Source: JBBQRS01 sp038214535 (GTDB lineage: Bacteria > Chloroflexota > Anaerolineae > CG2-30-64-16). Taken from it: 32,846 nt of DNA. Under the pieces are notes generated by a model. That model saw only the letters and a program-made list of their open reading frames with translations. It had not been told where the DNA came from and did no database searches. The stretch covers positions 1-32,846 of the forward strand of contig JBBQRS010000049.1 of the NCBI GenBank assembly GCA_038214535.1, given 5' to 3'. Below, piece after piece: positions 6,668-13,578 of the stretch (position 1 is its first letter; the number at the start of each line of letters is the position of its first letter). Both the position numbers and the translations under genes were made by a program.

Positions 6668-6901
6668 GTGTCTATAATTGAGAGGCCAGGTTTCGCCGAA
6701 CTGAGCGACAGGCTCGGTCAATACGAACGCAAATATGGTTTATCTACCGTCGAATTCTATCGCCGCTTTCAGGAAGGCGCGATGGGCGACGACGATGATC
6801 TGATGATGTGGGCCGGGCTGTATCATCTTTACCTGACGTCGCTGCCGATCCGATATTTAAGGAGCTGTCTTGAATTGCAGACCAATTTTGTCGCCAAGTA
6901 A
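6668..6901 (+). CDS. Small orphan protein B, paralogue of the ORF at 5485
   Basis: A 77-residue protein sharing ELSDRLGQYERKYGLSTVEF, YRRFQEGAMGDDDD and LMMWAGLYHLYL with protein A. The GTG at 6668 gives the same N-terminal length as the paralogue and has GAGG a few bases upstream; an earlier in-frame GTG at 6626 would add 14 unmatched residues. After LYHLYL the sequence (TSLPIRYLRSCLELQTNFVAK) is unrelated to protein A. The 3' end overlaps the opposite-strand lipoprotein gene by 45 nt, mirroring the overlap seen for protein A. It stands directly upstream of, and divergent from, higBA. Function is unknown; an antitoxin-like role is possible but unproven. Confidence 0.7.
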   Translation: MSIIERPGFAELSDRLGQYERKYGLSTVEFYRRFQEGAMGDDDDLMMWAGLYHLYLTSLPIRYLRSCLELQTNFVAK

Positions 6902-8227
6902 GTCACGAACAACGAACCTCACTTGGCATTCAGATCCTATATCACTGATGCTTCCACGCCAATGATACAGAATTTCGTTCTCAGGTCGGTATTTTTCAAA
7001 TTGGGATGTGACATCCCATGTAAAGTTAGGGCACGAAACCTCTACCCTTTCGAGTTCGTCGTCAACAGCTATACTCTTATAGGTGTAGGTAGTACTCGTC
7101 CCGAGCGAATCAACGAATGTAATACACTGCCCACGGTATTCTACCGGGTAAAAGCCCTGCTGTTCAACTAGTCTGCAATCAGACTCCCCAACGATCTGTG
7201 AGGCTTCTGTATCGCTTGCATCAATCGTCTGACAGCTACCTAGACCACTGAGACAGTCTATGACTCTATACCCACGTTGCGCAAAATCCTGTGGGTGACT
7301 TTGCTTCACCTCATCGACTTTCTTATTGAGTTCTGAGCGGATGTGAGCTGGGCTGGCATTTTCCCAGATATCCCACCCTCCCCACCAAAGCTGTAGGTCG
7401 GCGTCCAATGGACCCCGGATTACGAATATCGTAAACCTCGGGTTCAACTCATCATTCAGATTGTCTTGGAATCTATCAGCAGTACCGATGATTACTTCGG
7501 ACTCATTCAATACCACTTTTTCTGTGCCATATTCTGGAATGGTTCGATGTCCCTTGAGAACTAAAGGCTTAATGGCCTGAGTTGGTACTACTTTGGGCGA
7601 TTGCATCACATCTACAATGACTTCAGTGGGATCTGTGGGTGTTACGACAAGCTCTATGTCAGTCGGCTGCGGTAGTTGAGCAGCGGTCTGAGTGTCACAC
7701 GGTATATCTTTTTTTGATACGATCGTTAAATCACAACCACTCCGGAACAAGTACTCAGCAGTTTGCTCCGCACCGCTGGAGGATTTGGCTGTTGCATTCC
7801 CGCGGACGATCGAGTAGTCTTCACGATACTCATACTGCCTCACAAACCCTTGTTCGGGAAGATCGAGAGTAAGAGCTGCGCCACTAGTGTGCGTAGTTCC
7901 AAGCTCTCGACCGACACCCGCCTCAATTCCAAGGGTGCCTTCCGCCTTAACCCCCGCCGACAAGCCAGTTGTCAACTCACCAATCCCCGCAAGGTAGATC
8001 GAAATGCTACTTGTAGTGCCCAGAGAGCAACTTACTTCTTTGATTTCTCTCGACACGCAATTACGCACTTCCACAGCTTTTGGGATGGACTCGGCACCTT
8101 CCTCTTTAGTTAGCAGCTTGACTACGCTCCAGGTTTCTTTGGGCAAAGGAGTACAAGCAACAAGCTGTATAATGGTGCCGATAAGTATCAAAATACAGGT
8201 AATTCGCACTACTTTGTGTCTGCACAT
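6857..8227 (-). CDS. Lineage-specific lipoprotein of unknown function
   Basis: A 456-residue protein exported and lipid-anchored: basic N-terminus (MCRHKVVR), a hydrophobic segment (ITCILILIGTIIQ) and the lipobox LVAC with the acceptor at Cys25. The second ATG (8227) is chosen because GGAGG lies 5 nt upstream; the ATG at 8239 precedes that site. Residues about 40-200 form a Gly/Ser/Thr-rich, probably beta-rich region (VKAEGTLGIEAGVGRELGTT). A Thr/Pro-rich linker (LPQPTDIELVVTPTDPTEV) leads to a second domain with several cysteines (Cys pairs around residues 330-355) that could form disulfides outside the cell. Base composition is plainly more AT-rich than in the ruvA and CocE-type genes on either side, suggesting acquisition or rapid evolution. 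I recognise no family. Confidence 0.75.
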   Translation of the reverse strand: MCRHKVVRITCILILIGTIIQLVACTPLPKETWSVVKLLTKEEGAESIPKAVEVRNCVSREIKEVSCSLGTTSSISIYLAGIGELTTGLSAGVKAEGTLGIEAGVGRELGTTHTSGAALTLDLPEQGFVRQYEYREDYSIVRGNATAKSSSGAEQTAEYLFRSGCDLTIVSKKDIPCDTQTAAQLPQPTDIELVVTPTDPTEVIVDVMQSPKVVPTQAIKPLVLKGHRTIPEYGTEKVVLNESEVIIGTADRFQDNLNDELNPRFTIFVIRGPLDADLQLWWGGWDIWENASPAHIRSELNKKVDEVKQSHPQDFAQRGYRVIDCLSGLGSCQTIDASDTEASQIVGESDCRLVEQQGFYPVEYRGQCITFVDSLGTSTTYTYKSIAVDDELERVEVSCPNFTWDVTSQFEKYRPENEILYHWRGSISDIGSECQVRFVVRDLLGDKIGLQFKTAP

Positions 8228-8277
8228 GATTGCCTCCATAACTCATCGTTCTCATGGCATTAGATTACTAACCATAT

Positions 8278-8853
8278 TTACTTCGCGAGCGACGTGAGCG
8301 CGAGGCGCAGGCGCTGCTCCACATCCACGACGTCGCGCGGGAGGGCCTGCACGGCGCGCTGCGCTTCGACGATGCTGTAGCCGAGCGCGGTGAGGGCGTC
8401 AATCACGGCGGCGTCGGCCTCGGTGAGCGCGGCCAACCCTTCGGAGACCTCCGTCTCGCCGATCTTGTCCTTGAGTTCGAGCACGATCTTCTGCGCGGTC
8501 TTCTTGCCGACGCCGGGGACGCGCGCCAGCAGGTCGGGCTGATCCTGCCCGATGGCGAGCCGTAGTGCGTCGGGGGCCATGAAGGAAAGGACGTTGAGCG
8601 CCAGCCGCGGCCCGACGCCCTGGACGCGCATCAGGCTCTCGAAGAGCGATAACTCTTCCTCGTTGGCGAACCCGACCAGCGTCAGGTCATCCTCGCGCAC
8701 GATCAGGTGGGTGTGGAGGCGCACCGCTTCGCCCACGCGCGCCTCGGCCAGCGTGTGCTGCGGGCAGAGGACGCGCAACCCCACCCCGCCGACCATGACG
8801 ATCAGGCTGGTTTCGCTCTTTGCGGCGACGTAGCCGTCTAGTAATGCAATCAT
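8278..8853 (-). CDS. ruvA: Holliday junction branch migration protein RuvA
   Basis: A 191-residue DNA-binding subunit of the RuvAB complex that clamps Holliday junctions. Domain I (OB fold) starts MIALLDGYVAAK. The two helix-hairpin-helix motifs read VQGVGPRLALNVLS and VPGVGKKTAQKIVLELKDKI. The C-terminal three-helix domain that contacts RuvB includes VIDALTALGYS. Length is normal. The start has only a weak ribosome-binding site. It lies downstream of ruvC and yebC, separated from ruvC by about 115 nt containing a palindrome. ruvB is not in the window, so the locus is split from, or precedes, ruvB elsewhere. Confidence 0.97.
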   Translation of the reverse strand: MIALLDGYVAAKSETSLIVMVGGVGLRVLCPQHTLAEARVGEAVRLHTHLIVREDDLTLVGFANEEELSLFESLMRVQGVGPRLALNVLSFMAPDALRLAIGQDQPDLLARVPGVGKKTAQKIVLELKDKIGETEVSEGLAALTEADAAVIDALTALGYSIVEAQRAVQALPRDVVDVEQRLRLALTSLAK

Positions 8854-8887
8854 AGTGTGTCCAGTCTGGGGGCAGTGATTGGGAACA

Positions 8888-8967
8888 GGTATCGGGTATC
8901 AGGTATCGGAGCCTGCTTCCCGTAATATTGTCACCTTTAGGATCCCTGCTCCCTGATACCCGATACC
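8888..8967. repeat. Inverted repeat between ruvC and ruvA
   Basis: Perfect 16-bp arms, GGTATCGGGTATCAGG (8888-8903) and CCTGATACCCGATACC (8952-8967), enclose a 48-nt loop that includes partial repeats of the arm (AGGTATCGGAGCCTGC). There is no U-tract in the direction of ruvC transcription, so it may modulate rather than terminate. It looks like an interspersed palindromic repeat. Confidence 0.75.
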
Positions 8968-8969
8968 CC

Positions 8970-9467
8970 TTACCTGTCCTCTAGCAGGCTGCGCAGGCGG
9001 GCGCTGTGGAGGTGGCAGATGGCGACGGCCACGGCGTCGGCGGCGTCGTCGGGGCGGGGGATGTCGGGCAGGTTGAGCATCATGCGCACCATCTCCTGGA
9101 TCTGATGCTTGTCGGCCCCGCCATAGCCCACCAACGCCTGCTTGACCTCCGCCGGTTTGTATTCGTAGATCGGCAGGCCCGCCTGCGCCGCGGCCAGCAG
9201 CACCACGCCGCGCGCCTGTCCCACCGTCAGCGCGGTGGTGACGTTGCGGCTGAAGAAGAGTTCTTCCACGGCGACCGCGTCGGGTTGCGACTCCGCGAGC
9301 AGCGCCATGAGTTCCCGATACAACTTCAACAGCCGTTCGGGCATGGGCGTCCCGGCTTCGGTCAGGATGACGCCGTACCGGTCGAGCTGGGCGTCGCCGC
9401 GTGCATCCTCATAGACCAGCCCGAAGCCGGTGGTCGCCGTGCCGGGGTCAATCCCCAATATCAGCAC
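8970..9467 (-). CDS. ruvC: Crossover junction endodeoxyribonuclease RuvC
   Basis: A 165-residue resolvase that nicks Holliday junctions symmetrically. The acidic catalytic residues are visible: Asp7 in LGIDPGTATTGFG, Glu68/Glu69 in VAVEELFFSRN, and the C-terminal cluster RPDDAADAVAVAICH (Asp140, Asp141, Asp144). The start is GTG at 9467, two bases after the yebC stop, so the two genes are almost certainly translationally coupled. Length is normal. Confidence 0.97.
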   Translation of the reverse strand: MLILGIDPGTATTGFGLVYEDARGDAQLDRYGVILTEAGTPMPERLLKLYRELMALLAESQPDAVAVEELFFSRNVTTALTVGQARGVVLLAAAQAGLPIYEYKPAEVKQALVGYGGADKHQIQEMVRMMLNLPDIPRPDDAADAVAVAICHLHSARLRSLLEDR

Positions 9468-9469
9468 TG

Positions 9470-10219
9470 CTATGCCTCGAGCGCCGCCAGCGCCTCCTCG
9501 GTGATCTCCAGGTTGGAATGGACGCGGGCCACGTCGTCCAGTTCCTCCAGCGCCTCGATCAGGTTCATCACCTGCAAGGTGTCCGCCGGGCTGAGCGCGA
9601 CGCTGGTCTTGGGCAGCATCGAGAGTTCGGCGTTTTCGATCTCATGTCCCGCGTCGAGGAAGGCCTGGCGCACCGCTTGCAGATCGGAAGGCTGTGTGTA
9701 GATTTCGGCCATCTCTTCGCCGAAGGTCACGTCCTCGGCCCCTGCTTCCAGCGCCAGCTCGAAGACCTTGTCCTGGACTTTGGAGGTGACGGGAACCGTG
9801 ATGTAGCCGCGCGACTCGAACAGCCACGCCACGCTGCCCGATTCGCCCATGTTGCCGCCGGCCCGCGTCATGGCGCGCCGGATTTCGGACACGGTGCGGT
9901 TGCGGTTGTCGGTGACGATCTCCATCAGGATCGCGACGCCGTTCGGGCCGTAACCCTCGTAGGTGATCTCCTCGAGCTGGCTGCCGTCGCCGCCCAGGCC
10001 CGCGCCGCGCTTGATGGCGCGGTCAATGTTGTCCTTGGGCATGTTCTCGGCCTTGGCCTTGTCAATGATCAGCCGCAGCTTGAAGTTGAAGTTGGGGTCG
10101 GCCCCGTCGCGCGCGGCGAACTCGAGTTCACGCGCGAGCTTGGTGAAGACCTGGCCGCGCTTGGCGTCGGCGGCCCCCTTCTTCCGTTTGATCGTCGCCC
10201 ATTTTGAATGTCCAGACAT
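9470..10219 (-). CDS. yebC: YebC/PmpR family protein (TACO1-like)
   Basis: A 249-residue protein. The family includes transcriptional regulators and factors that help ribosomes through difficult sequences; here its usual place next to ruvC is kept. The N-terminus MSGHSKWATIKRKKGAADAK is diagnostic, followed by FTKLARELEFAAR, PKDNIDRAIKRG and YEGYGPNGVAILMEIVTDNR. The start at 10219 is chosen from this motif and from the purine-rich GAAGGAGAG upstream; an ATG eight codons earlier is disfavoured. It is the first gene of a tight yebC-ruvC-(ruvA) unit and follows pyrG after a palindromic repeat. Confidence 0.96.
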   Translation of the reverse strand: MSGHSKWATIKRKKGAADAKRGQVFTKLARELEFAARDGADPNFNFKLRLIIDKAKAENMPKDNIDRAIKRGAGLGGDGSQLEEITYEGYGPNGVAILMEIVTDNRNRTVSEIRRAMTRAGGNMGESGSVAWLFESRGYITVPVTSKVQDKVFELALEAGAEDVTFGEEMAEIYTQPSDLQAVRQAFLDAGHEIENAELSMLPKTSVALSPADTLQVMNLIEALEELDDVARVHSNLEITEEALAALEA

Positions 10220-10288
10220 TTTTGACTCTCCTTCGTCGGCCATCCCTTCGGTGGGATTGTTGGTTGCCGTATCCGTGTTTTAAATTCT

Positions 10289-10349
10289 CTTTGTAGTGAT
10301 GGCTTCAGCCATTTCTGGTGTCACGACGGCTAAAGCCGTTACTACAAAG
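10289..10349. repeat. REP-like palindrome (GTAGTGACGGCTTCAGCC family), copy 1
   Basis: Arms CTTTGTAGTGATGGCTTCAG and its near-complement ending CGTTACTACAAAG, with a short centre. It lies immediately after the pyrG stop and before yebC on the same strand. Related copies occur at 16498, 23986 and 32246. This is the most diverged copy. Confidence 0.85.
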
Positions 10350-10350
10350 T

Positions 10351-12009
10351 TCAGGCATCTTTGGCGACCGGTTGTTCCAGGGGCAAGACTGCATTCTCAT
10401 GCCGGCTGTTTGCGATGGCGGCCCGGAGAAACGCGACGAACAACGGATGCGGCCGGTTCGGGCGCGAGCGGAATTCCGGGTGGAACTGCGTCCCCAGCAT
10501 CCACGGATGCAGATCGCGCGATAACTCCGAGATTTCCACCAGCCTGCCGTCGGGCGAGAGGCCGCTGAAGACCATGCCGGCTTCCTCGAAGGCGACGCGG
10601 TAGGGGTTATGGAACTCCCACCGGTGGCGATGCCGCTCGTTGACCACCGTCTCCGGCGCGTAGGCTTCCGCCGCCAGCGTATCGGGTTGTAAGACACACG
10701 GGTACAGCCCCAGCCGCATCGTGCCGCCCATGTCCTCGATCCCGCGTTGATCGGGCATCAGGCTGATGATGGGGTGCGGCGTCTTGGGGTTGAACTCGGT
10801 GCTGTTGGCGTCGGGCAGGCCCACGCTGTTGCGCGCGAACTCGATGCACATCACCTGCATCCCCAGGCAGAGGCCGAAATAGGGCACGCGGTTTTCGCGC
10901 GCATACTGGGCGGCGTTGATCTTGCCCTCGATGCCGCGGTAGCCGAAGCCGCCCGGCACCAGGATCGCGTCCACGTCTGCCAGCGCGTCCGTCCCACCGG
11001 GTCGCTCCAGGCTCTCCGAATGCACCCAGCGCATCTCAATATCCCGGTTGAGCGACCAGGCGGCGTGATATAGCGACTCGCGGACGCTCAGATAGGCGTC
11101 CTCCAACTCGATGTATTTGCCCACCAGCGCCACGCGGATCGGCGGCTTGGGTTTGAGCGCCTGCGTTACGAGCGCGTGCCATTCGTCGAGCTCGGGCGGG
11201 TTCACGGTTAGCCCCATCCGCTCGGCGATGAAATCGGCCACGCCCTCTTGCTCCAGCATCAACGGCACTTCGTAGATCGTCTCGGCGGTGTAGGCCGGCA
11301 CCACGGCGCGCGGGTCCACATCGGTGAAGAGCGCGATCTTCTCGCGGACGCCGGCGCTCATGTGGCGATCCGAGCGGGCGACGATCATGTCGGGCTGCAC
11401 GCCGATGCCGCGTAATTCGCGCACGCTGTGCTGGGTCGGCTTGGTCTTCAACTCGTTGGAACCGGACAGCCACGGCAAGAGCGTCACGTGGACGTAGAAG
11501 GTGTTGTTGCGCCCCACGTCCTTGCGCATCTGGCGGATCGCTTCGAGGAAGGGCAGACCCTCGATGTCGCCCACCGTGCCGCCGACTTCGACGAGCAGCA
11601 CGTCGGCGTTGCTCTGGCGGCCCGCCTCGATGATGCGCCGCTTGATCTCGTTCGTGACGTGAGGGATCACCTGGATCGTGCCGCCCAGATAGTCACCGCG
11701 CCGCTCTTTACCCAGCACCTGGCTGTAAATCTGCCCGGTGGTGATGTTGTTCGCCTGACTGAGATTGACATCCACGAAGCGCTCGTAGTGGCCGAGATCG
11801 AGGTCGGTTTCCGCGCCGTCATCGGTGACGAAGACTTCGCCGTGCTGATAGGGCGACATCGTGCCGGGGTCTACGTTGAGATACGGGTCCAGCTTCTGGA
11901 TGGACACCTTCAGCCCGCGGCTCTTGAGCAAGCGCCCGATGGACGCCGCCGTCACGCCCTTGCCCAACCCACTCACCACGCCGCCGGTGACGAAAATATA
12001 TGCGGTCAC
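10351..12009 (-). CDS. pyrG: CTP synthase
   Basis: A 552-residue enzyme that aminates UTP to CTP with glutamine and ATP. The N-terminal synthetase domain has the P-loop GGVVSGLGKGVTAASIG (Gly replaces the second Ser usual in VSSLGKG), LDPYLNVDPGTMSPYQHGEV and EVGGTVGDIE. The C-terminal class I glutaminase has GGFGYRGIEGKI, the nucleophile Cys in FGLCLGMQVM, and the His/Glu pair in GTQFHPEF. The start is taken as GTG at 12009 because GGAGGA precedes it and it matches the family N-terminus (xxYIFVTGG); an ATG six codons earlier overlaps that site. The gene is preceded by an unusual leader with a terminator, so attenuation is possible. Confidence 0.97.
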   Translation of the reverse strand: MTAYIFVTGGVVSGLGKGVTAASIGRLLKSRGLKVSIQKLDPYLNVDPGTMSPYQHGEVFVTDDGAETDLDLGHYERFVDVNLSQANNITTGQIYSQVLGKERRGDYLGGTIQVIPHVTNEIKRRIIEAGRQSNADVLLVEVGGTVGDIEGLPFLEAIRQMRKDVGRNNTFYVHVTLLPWLSGSNELKTKPTQHSVRELRGIGVQPDMIVARSDRHMSAGVREKIALFTDVDPRAVVPAYTAETIYEVPLMLEQEGVADFIAERMGLTVNPPELDEWHALVTQALKPKPPIRVALVGKYIELEDAYLSVRESLYHAAWSLNRDIEMRWVHSESLERPGGTDALADVDAILVPGGFGYRGIEGKINAAQYARENRVPYFGLCLGMQVMCIEFARNSVGLPDANSTEFNPKTPHPIISLMPDQRGIEDMGGTMRLGLYPCVLQPDTLAAEAYAPETVVNERHRHRWEFHNPYRVAFEEAGMVFSGLSPDGRLVEISELSRDLHPWMLGTQFHPEFRSRPNRPHPLFVAFLRAAIANSRHENAVLPLEQPVAKDA

Positions 12010-12029
12010 ACTTCCTCCCTCTGTCATTC

Positions 12030-12070
12030 AGAAACCCGGTTTCTCCGGCTTTACCGGAAACCGGGTTTCT
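12030..12070. repeat. Palindrome AGAAACCCGGTTTC...GAAACCGGGTTTCT upstream of pyrG
   Basis: Two near-palindromic 15-mers (AGAAACCCGGTTTCT and its complement) face each other, with CCGG-CTTTA-CCGG at the centre, giving a strong hairpin that ends about 20 nt before the pyrG start. It is an interspersed-repeat type. It may affect translation of pyrG or simply be an insertion. Confidence 0.75.
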
Positions 12071-12087
12071 CCAGCACGCTTGACTAC

Positions 12088-12126
12088 AAAAAAAGAGAGA
12101 CACGGAGATAGGCTCCCCGTGTCTCT
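12088..12126 (-). terminator. Strong intrinsic terminator between MFS gene and pyrG
   Basis: On the minus strand, AGAGACACGG pairs with CCGTGTCTCT (10 bp, 11-nt loop), followed by CTTTTTTT. It lies about 80 nt after the MFS stop and 80 nt before pyrG. A promoter and an 18-codon ORF lie upstream of it and no promoter is evident after it. It could end MFS transcripts or attenuate pyrG. Confidence 0.85.
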
Positions 12127-12134
12127 GGCGAGTT

Positions 12135-12191
12135 TCAGCGCAAATGCACCCGGCTCATCGGGTACTTGAGAACCATCTTCACAAGTCTCAT
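12135..12191 (-). CDS. Possible 18-residue leader peptide upstream of pyrG
   Basis: ATG at 12191 to TGA at 12135 encodes MRLVKMVLKYPMSRVHLR. The ATG falls 6 nt after a consensus TATAAT, so the message would be leaderless. The stop is 9 nt before the terminator stem. The arrangement promoter, mini-ORF, terminator, biosynthetic gene is that of an attenuator, but the codons do not obviously report on pyrimidine levels and no antiterminator pairing was found. It may be chance. Confidence 0.35.
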   Translation of the reverse strand: MRLVKMVLKYPMSRVHLR

Positions 12192-12197
12192 AGCGTA

Positions 12198-12203
12198 ATT
12201 ATA
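12198..12203 (-). promoter_or_regulatory. -10 box of a likely pyrG promoter
   Basis: A perfect TATAAT on the minus strand, two bases after the MFS stop codon. No good -35 hexamer lies 16-18 nt upstream (within the MFS coding end), so activity would rely on the -10 or an activator. Confidence 0.45.
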
Positions 12204-12205
12204 CT

Positions 12206-13438
12206 CTATTCTGAATCCGGGGTGAAATCCACAAGATTCGGACTGCGCTGCGCCGGCTCTTCGAGCAGCGCCCACAGGATCATCGCGCACAGCGTCAGGA
12301 TTAGCCCGTTCGCATAAAACGGGATGCCCGGCCCCAACGTTTGATATAGCCACGCGCCGCCCAGCGGCCCGACTGTCGCGCCCAGCCCACCGGCCAACGC
12401 GTAGACGCCATAGGCTCGTCCGCGCTGGTCATTGCCGGTGAGGTCGGCAACCAACGCCTGCTCCGCCGGGTCGCCGGCCGCCGAGAAAAGCGCCAGCGCG
12501 GCCCACAGGCCAGACAGCATCATCCAGTTCGCCAGGCTGGGAATGATGAACGAGACAACAGCCGCGCCCAACAACCCGATCACCATCAGTCGCTTACGCC
12601 CGTGGCGATCGGCCAGTGTCCCCAGCCGCGAAGGCAACAGCGCCCACACCAGCCCTGCCGGTAAGAAAGCCCACGCCAGTTGATCCACCGGTATATCGAG
12701 CCGATCTTGCAGGAAGATAATCAGCACGGGCGCGACCATTGACCATGACGCCGCTGTGACCGCGGTCACCAGCAGGAGGAGCGCCCAGGGTCGCGTCCAG
12801 TGGATGGGCGGCGAGGCCGTCCGCGTTTTGCGCGCCGGATTGGTTTCGGGCAGCCCGCGCCAGGCGATGAGAAGTGCGATCAAACTGGCGAACGCGTAGA
12901 AGAGAAAGATTTCGCGCCAGCTCAGTGAGGCGGAGCCCTGGCCGTTGACGCGGAGATTGACGTTGATGATGGTCATCGCTATAGATGCACCGATGATGGA
13001 ACCCTGGCTGCTGGATTGGGTGATCGAGCCGAAAGCCCGCGCTCGGCTATCCTGACTTGCCACATCCGCGACGACGGCATTGAGCGCCAGCCACAGGAAC
13101 GCAGATGCGATACCTTGCACCGCGCGCGCGGCGATGATGCTCCATGCCTGATCTATGAAGGCGAAAGCGATCCAGGTCAGCGTGTAGCTGCCGATGCCCA
13201 ACAGGTAGAACGGCTTCCGGCCATAGCGATCAATGCCACGCCCCACCAGGGGACGCAAGAGGACCGTCATGAGAGAAAACGCGGAGAAGAAAAGCCCAAT
13301 TTCGACGACGCTCGCGCCGATATCGCGGCCGTAGAGGGGCAGCAACAAAGAGAGGATGAAGAAGGGTAGCGAAATCCACCAGATGGATTGGCGCAGCGTG
13401 CGTAGCACCGCTTCTGAGACCGCGTTGATTTTGCCCAT
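12206..13438 (-). CDS. Major facilitator superfamily transporter
   Basis: A 410-residue inner-membrane protein with about 12 hydrophobic segments. The MFS motif A appears in the first half as GRGIDRYGRKPFYLLG and again in the second half as GTLADRHGRKRLMVIG. The overall pattern is that of drug/sugar-efflux type MFS proteins, but the substrate cannot be inferred. AAGGAG lies 6 nt before the ATG. It is divergent from dinG, with a 140-bp gap, and followed by the pyrG leader. Confidence 0.93.
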   Translation of the reverse strand: MGKINAVSEAVLRTLRQSIWWISLPFFILSLLLPLYGRDIGASVVEIGLFFSAFSLMTVLLRPLVGRGIDRYGRKPFYLLGIGSYTLTWIAFAFIDQAWSIIAARAVQGIASAFLWLALNAVVADVASQDSRARAFGSITQSSSQGSIIGASIAMTIINVNLRVNGQGSASLSWREIFLFYAFASLIALLIAWRGLPETNPARKTRTASPPIHWTRPWALLLLVTAVTAASWSMVAPVLIIFLQDRLDIPVDQLAWAFLPAGLVWALLPSRLGTLADRHGRKRLMVIGLLGAAVVSFIIPSLANWMMLSGLWAALALFSAAGDPAEQALVADLTGNDQRGRAYGVYALAGGLGATVGPLGGAWLYQTLGPGIPFYANGLILTLCAMILWALLEEPAQRSPNLVDFTPDSE

Positions 13439-13531
13439 CGCTTCTCCTTCTCAATCCATACGATAAAGAACTTCGATGGTTGCAGCAAATGGGGTGGTCA
13501 GCTGATTTGATTGCCCGGCCTCCATCCGTGT

Positions 13532-13537
13532 TATAAT
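13532..13537 (+). promoter_or_regulatory. -10 box of the dinG promoter
   Basis: TATAAT 41 nt upstream of the dinG start. TTGATT lies upstream but at a 19-nt spacing. The element sits in the 140-bp divergent gap with the MFS gene. Confidence 0.5.
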
Positions 13538-13578
13538 CCCTTTGTCCGCCCGAATGCGGACCTAGAAACGGAACTTAC

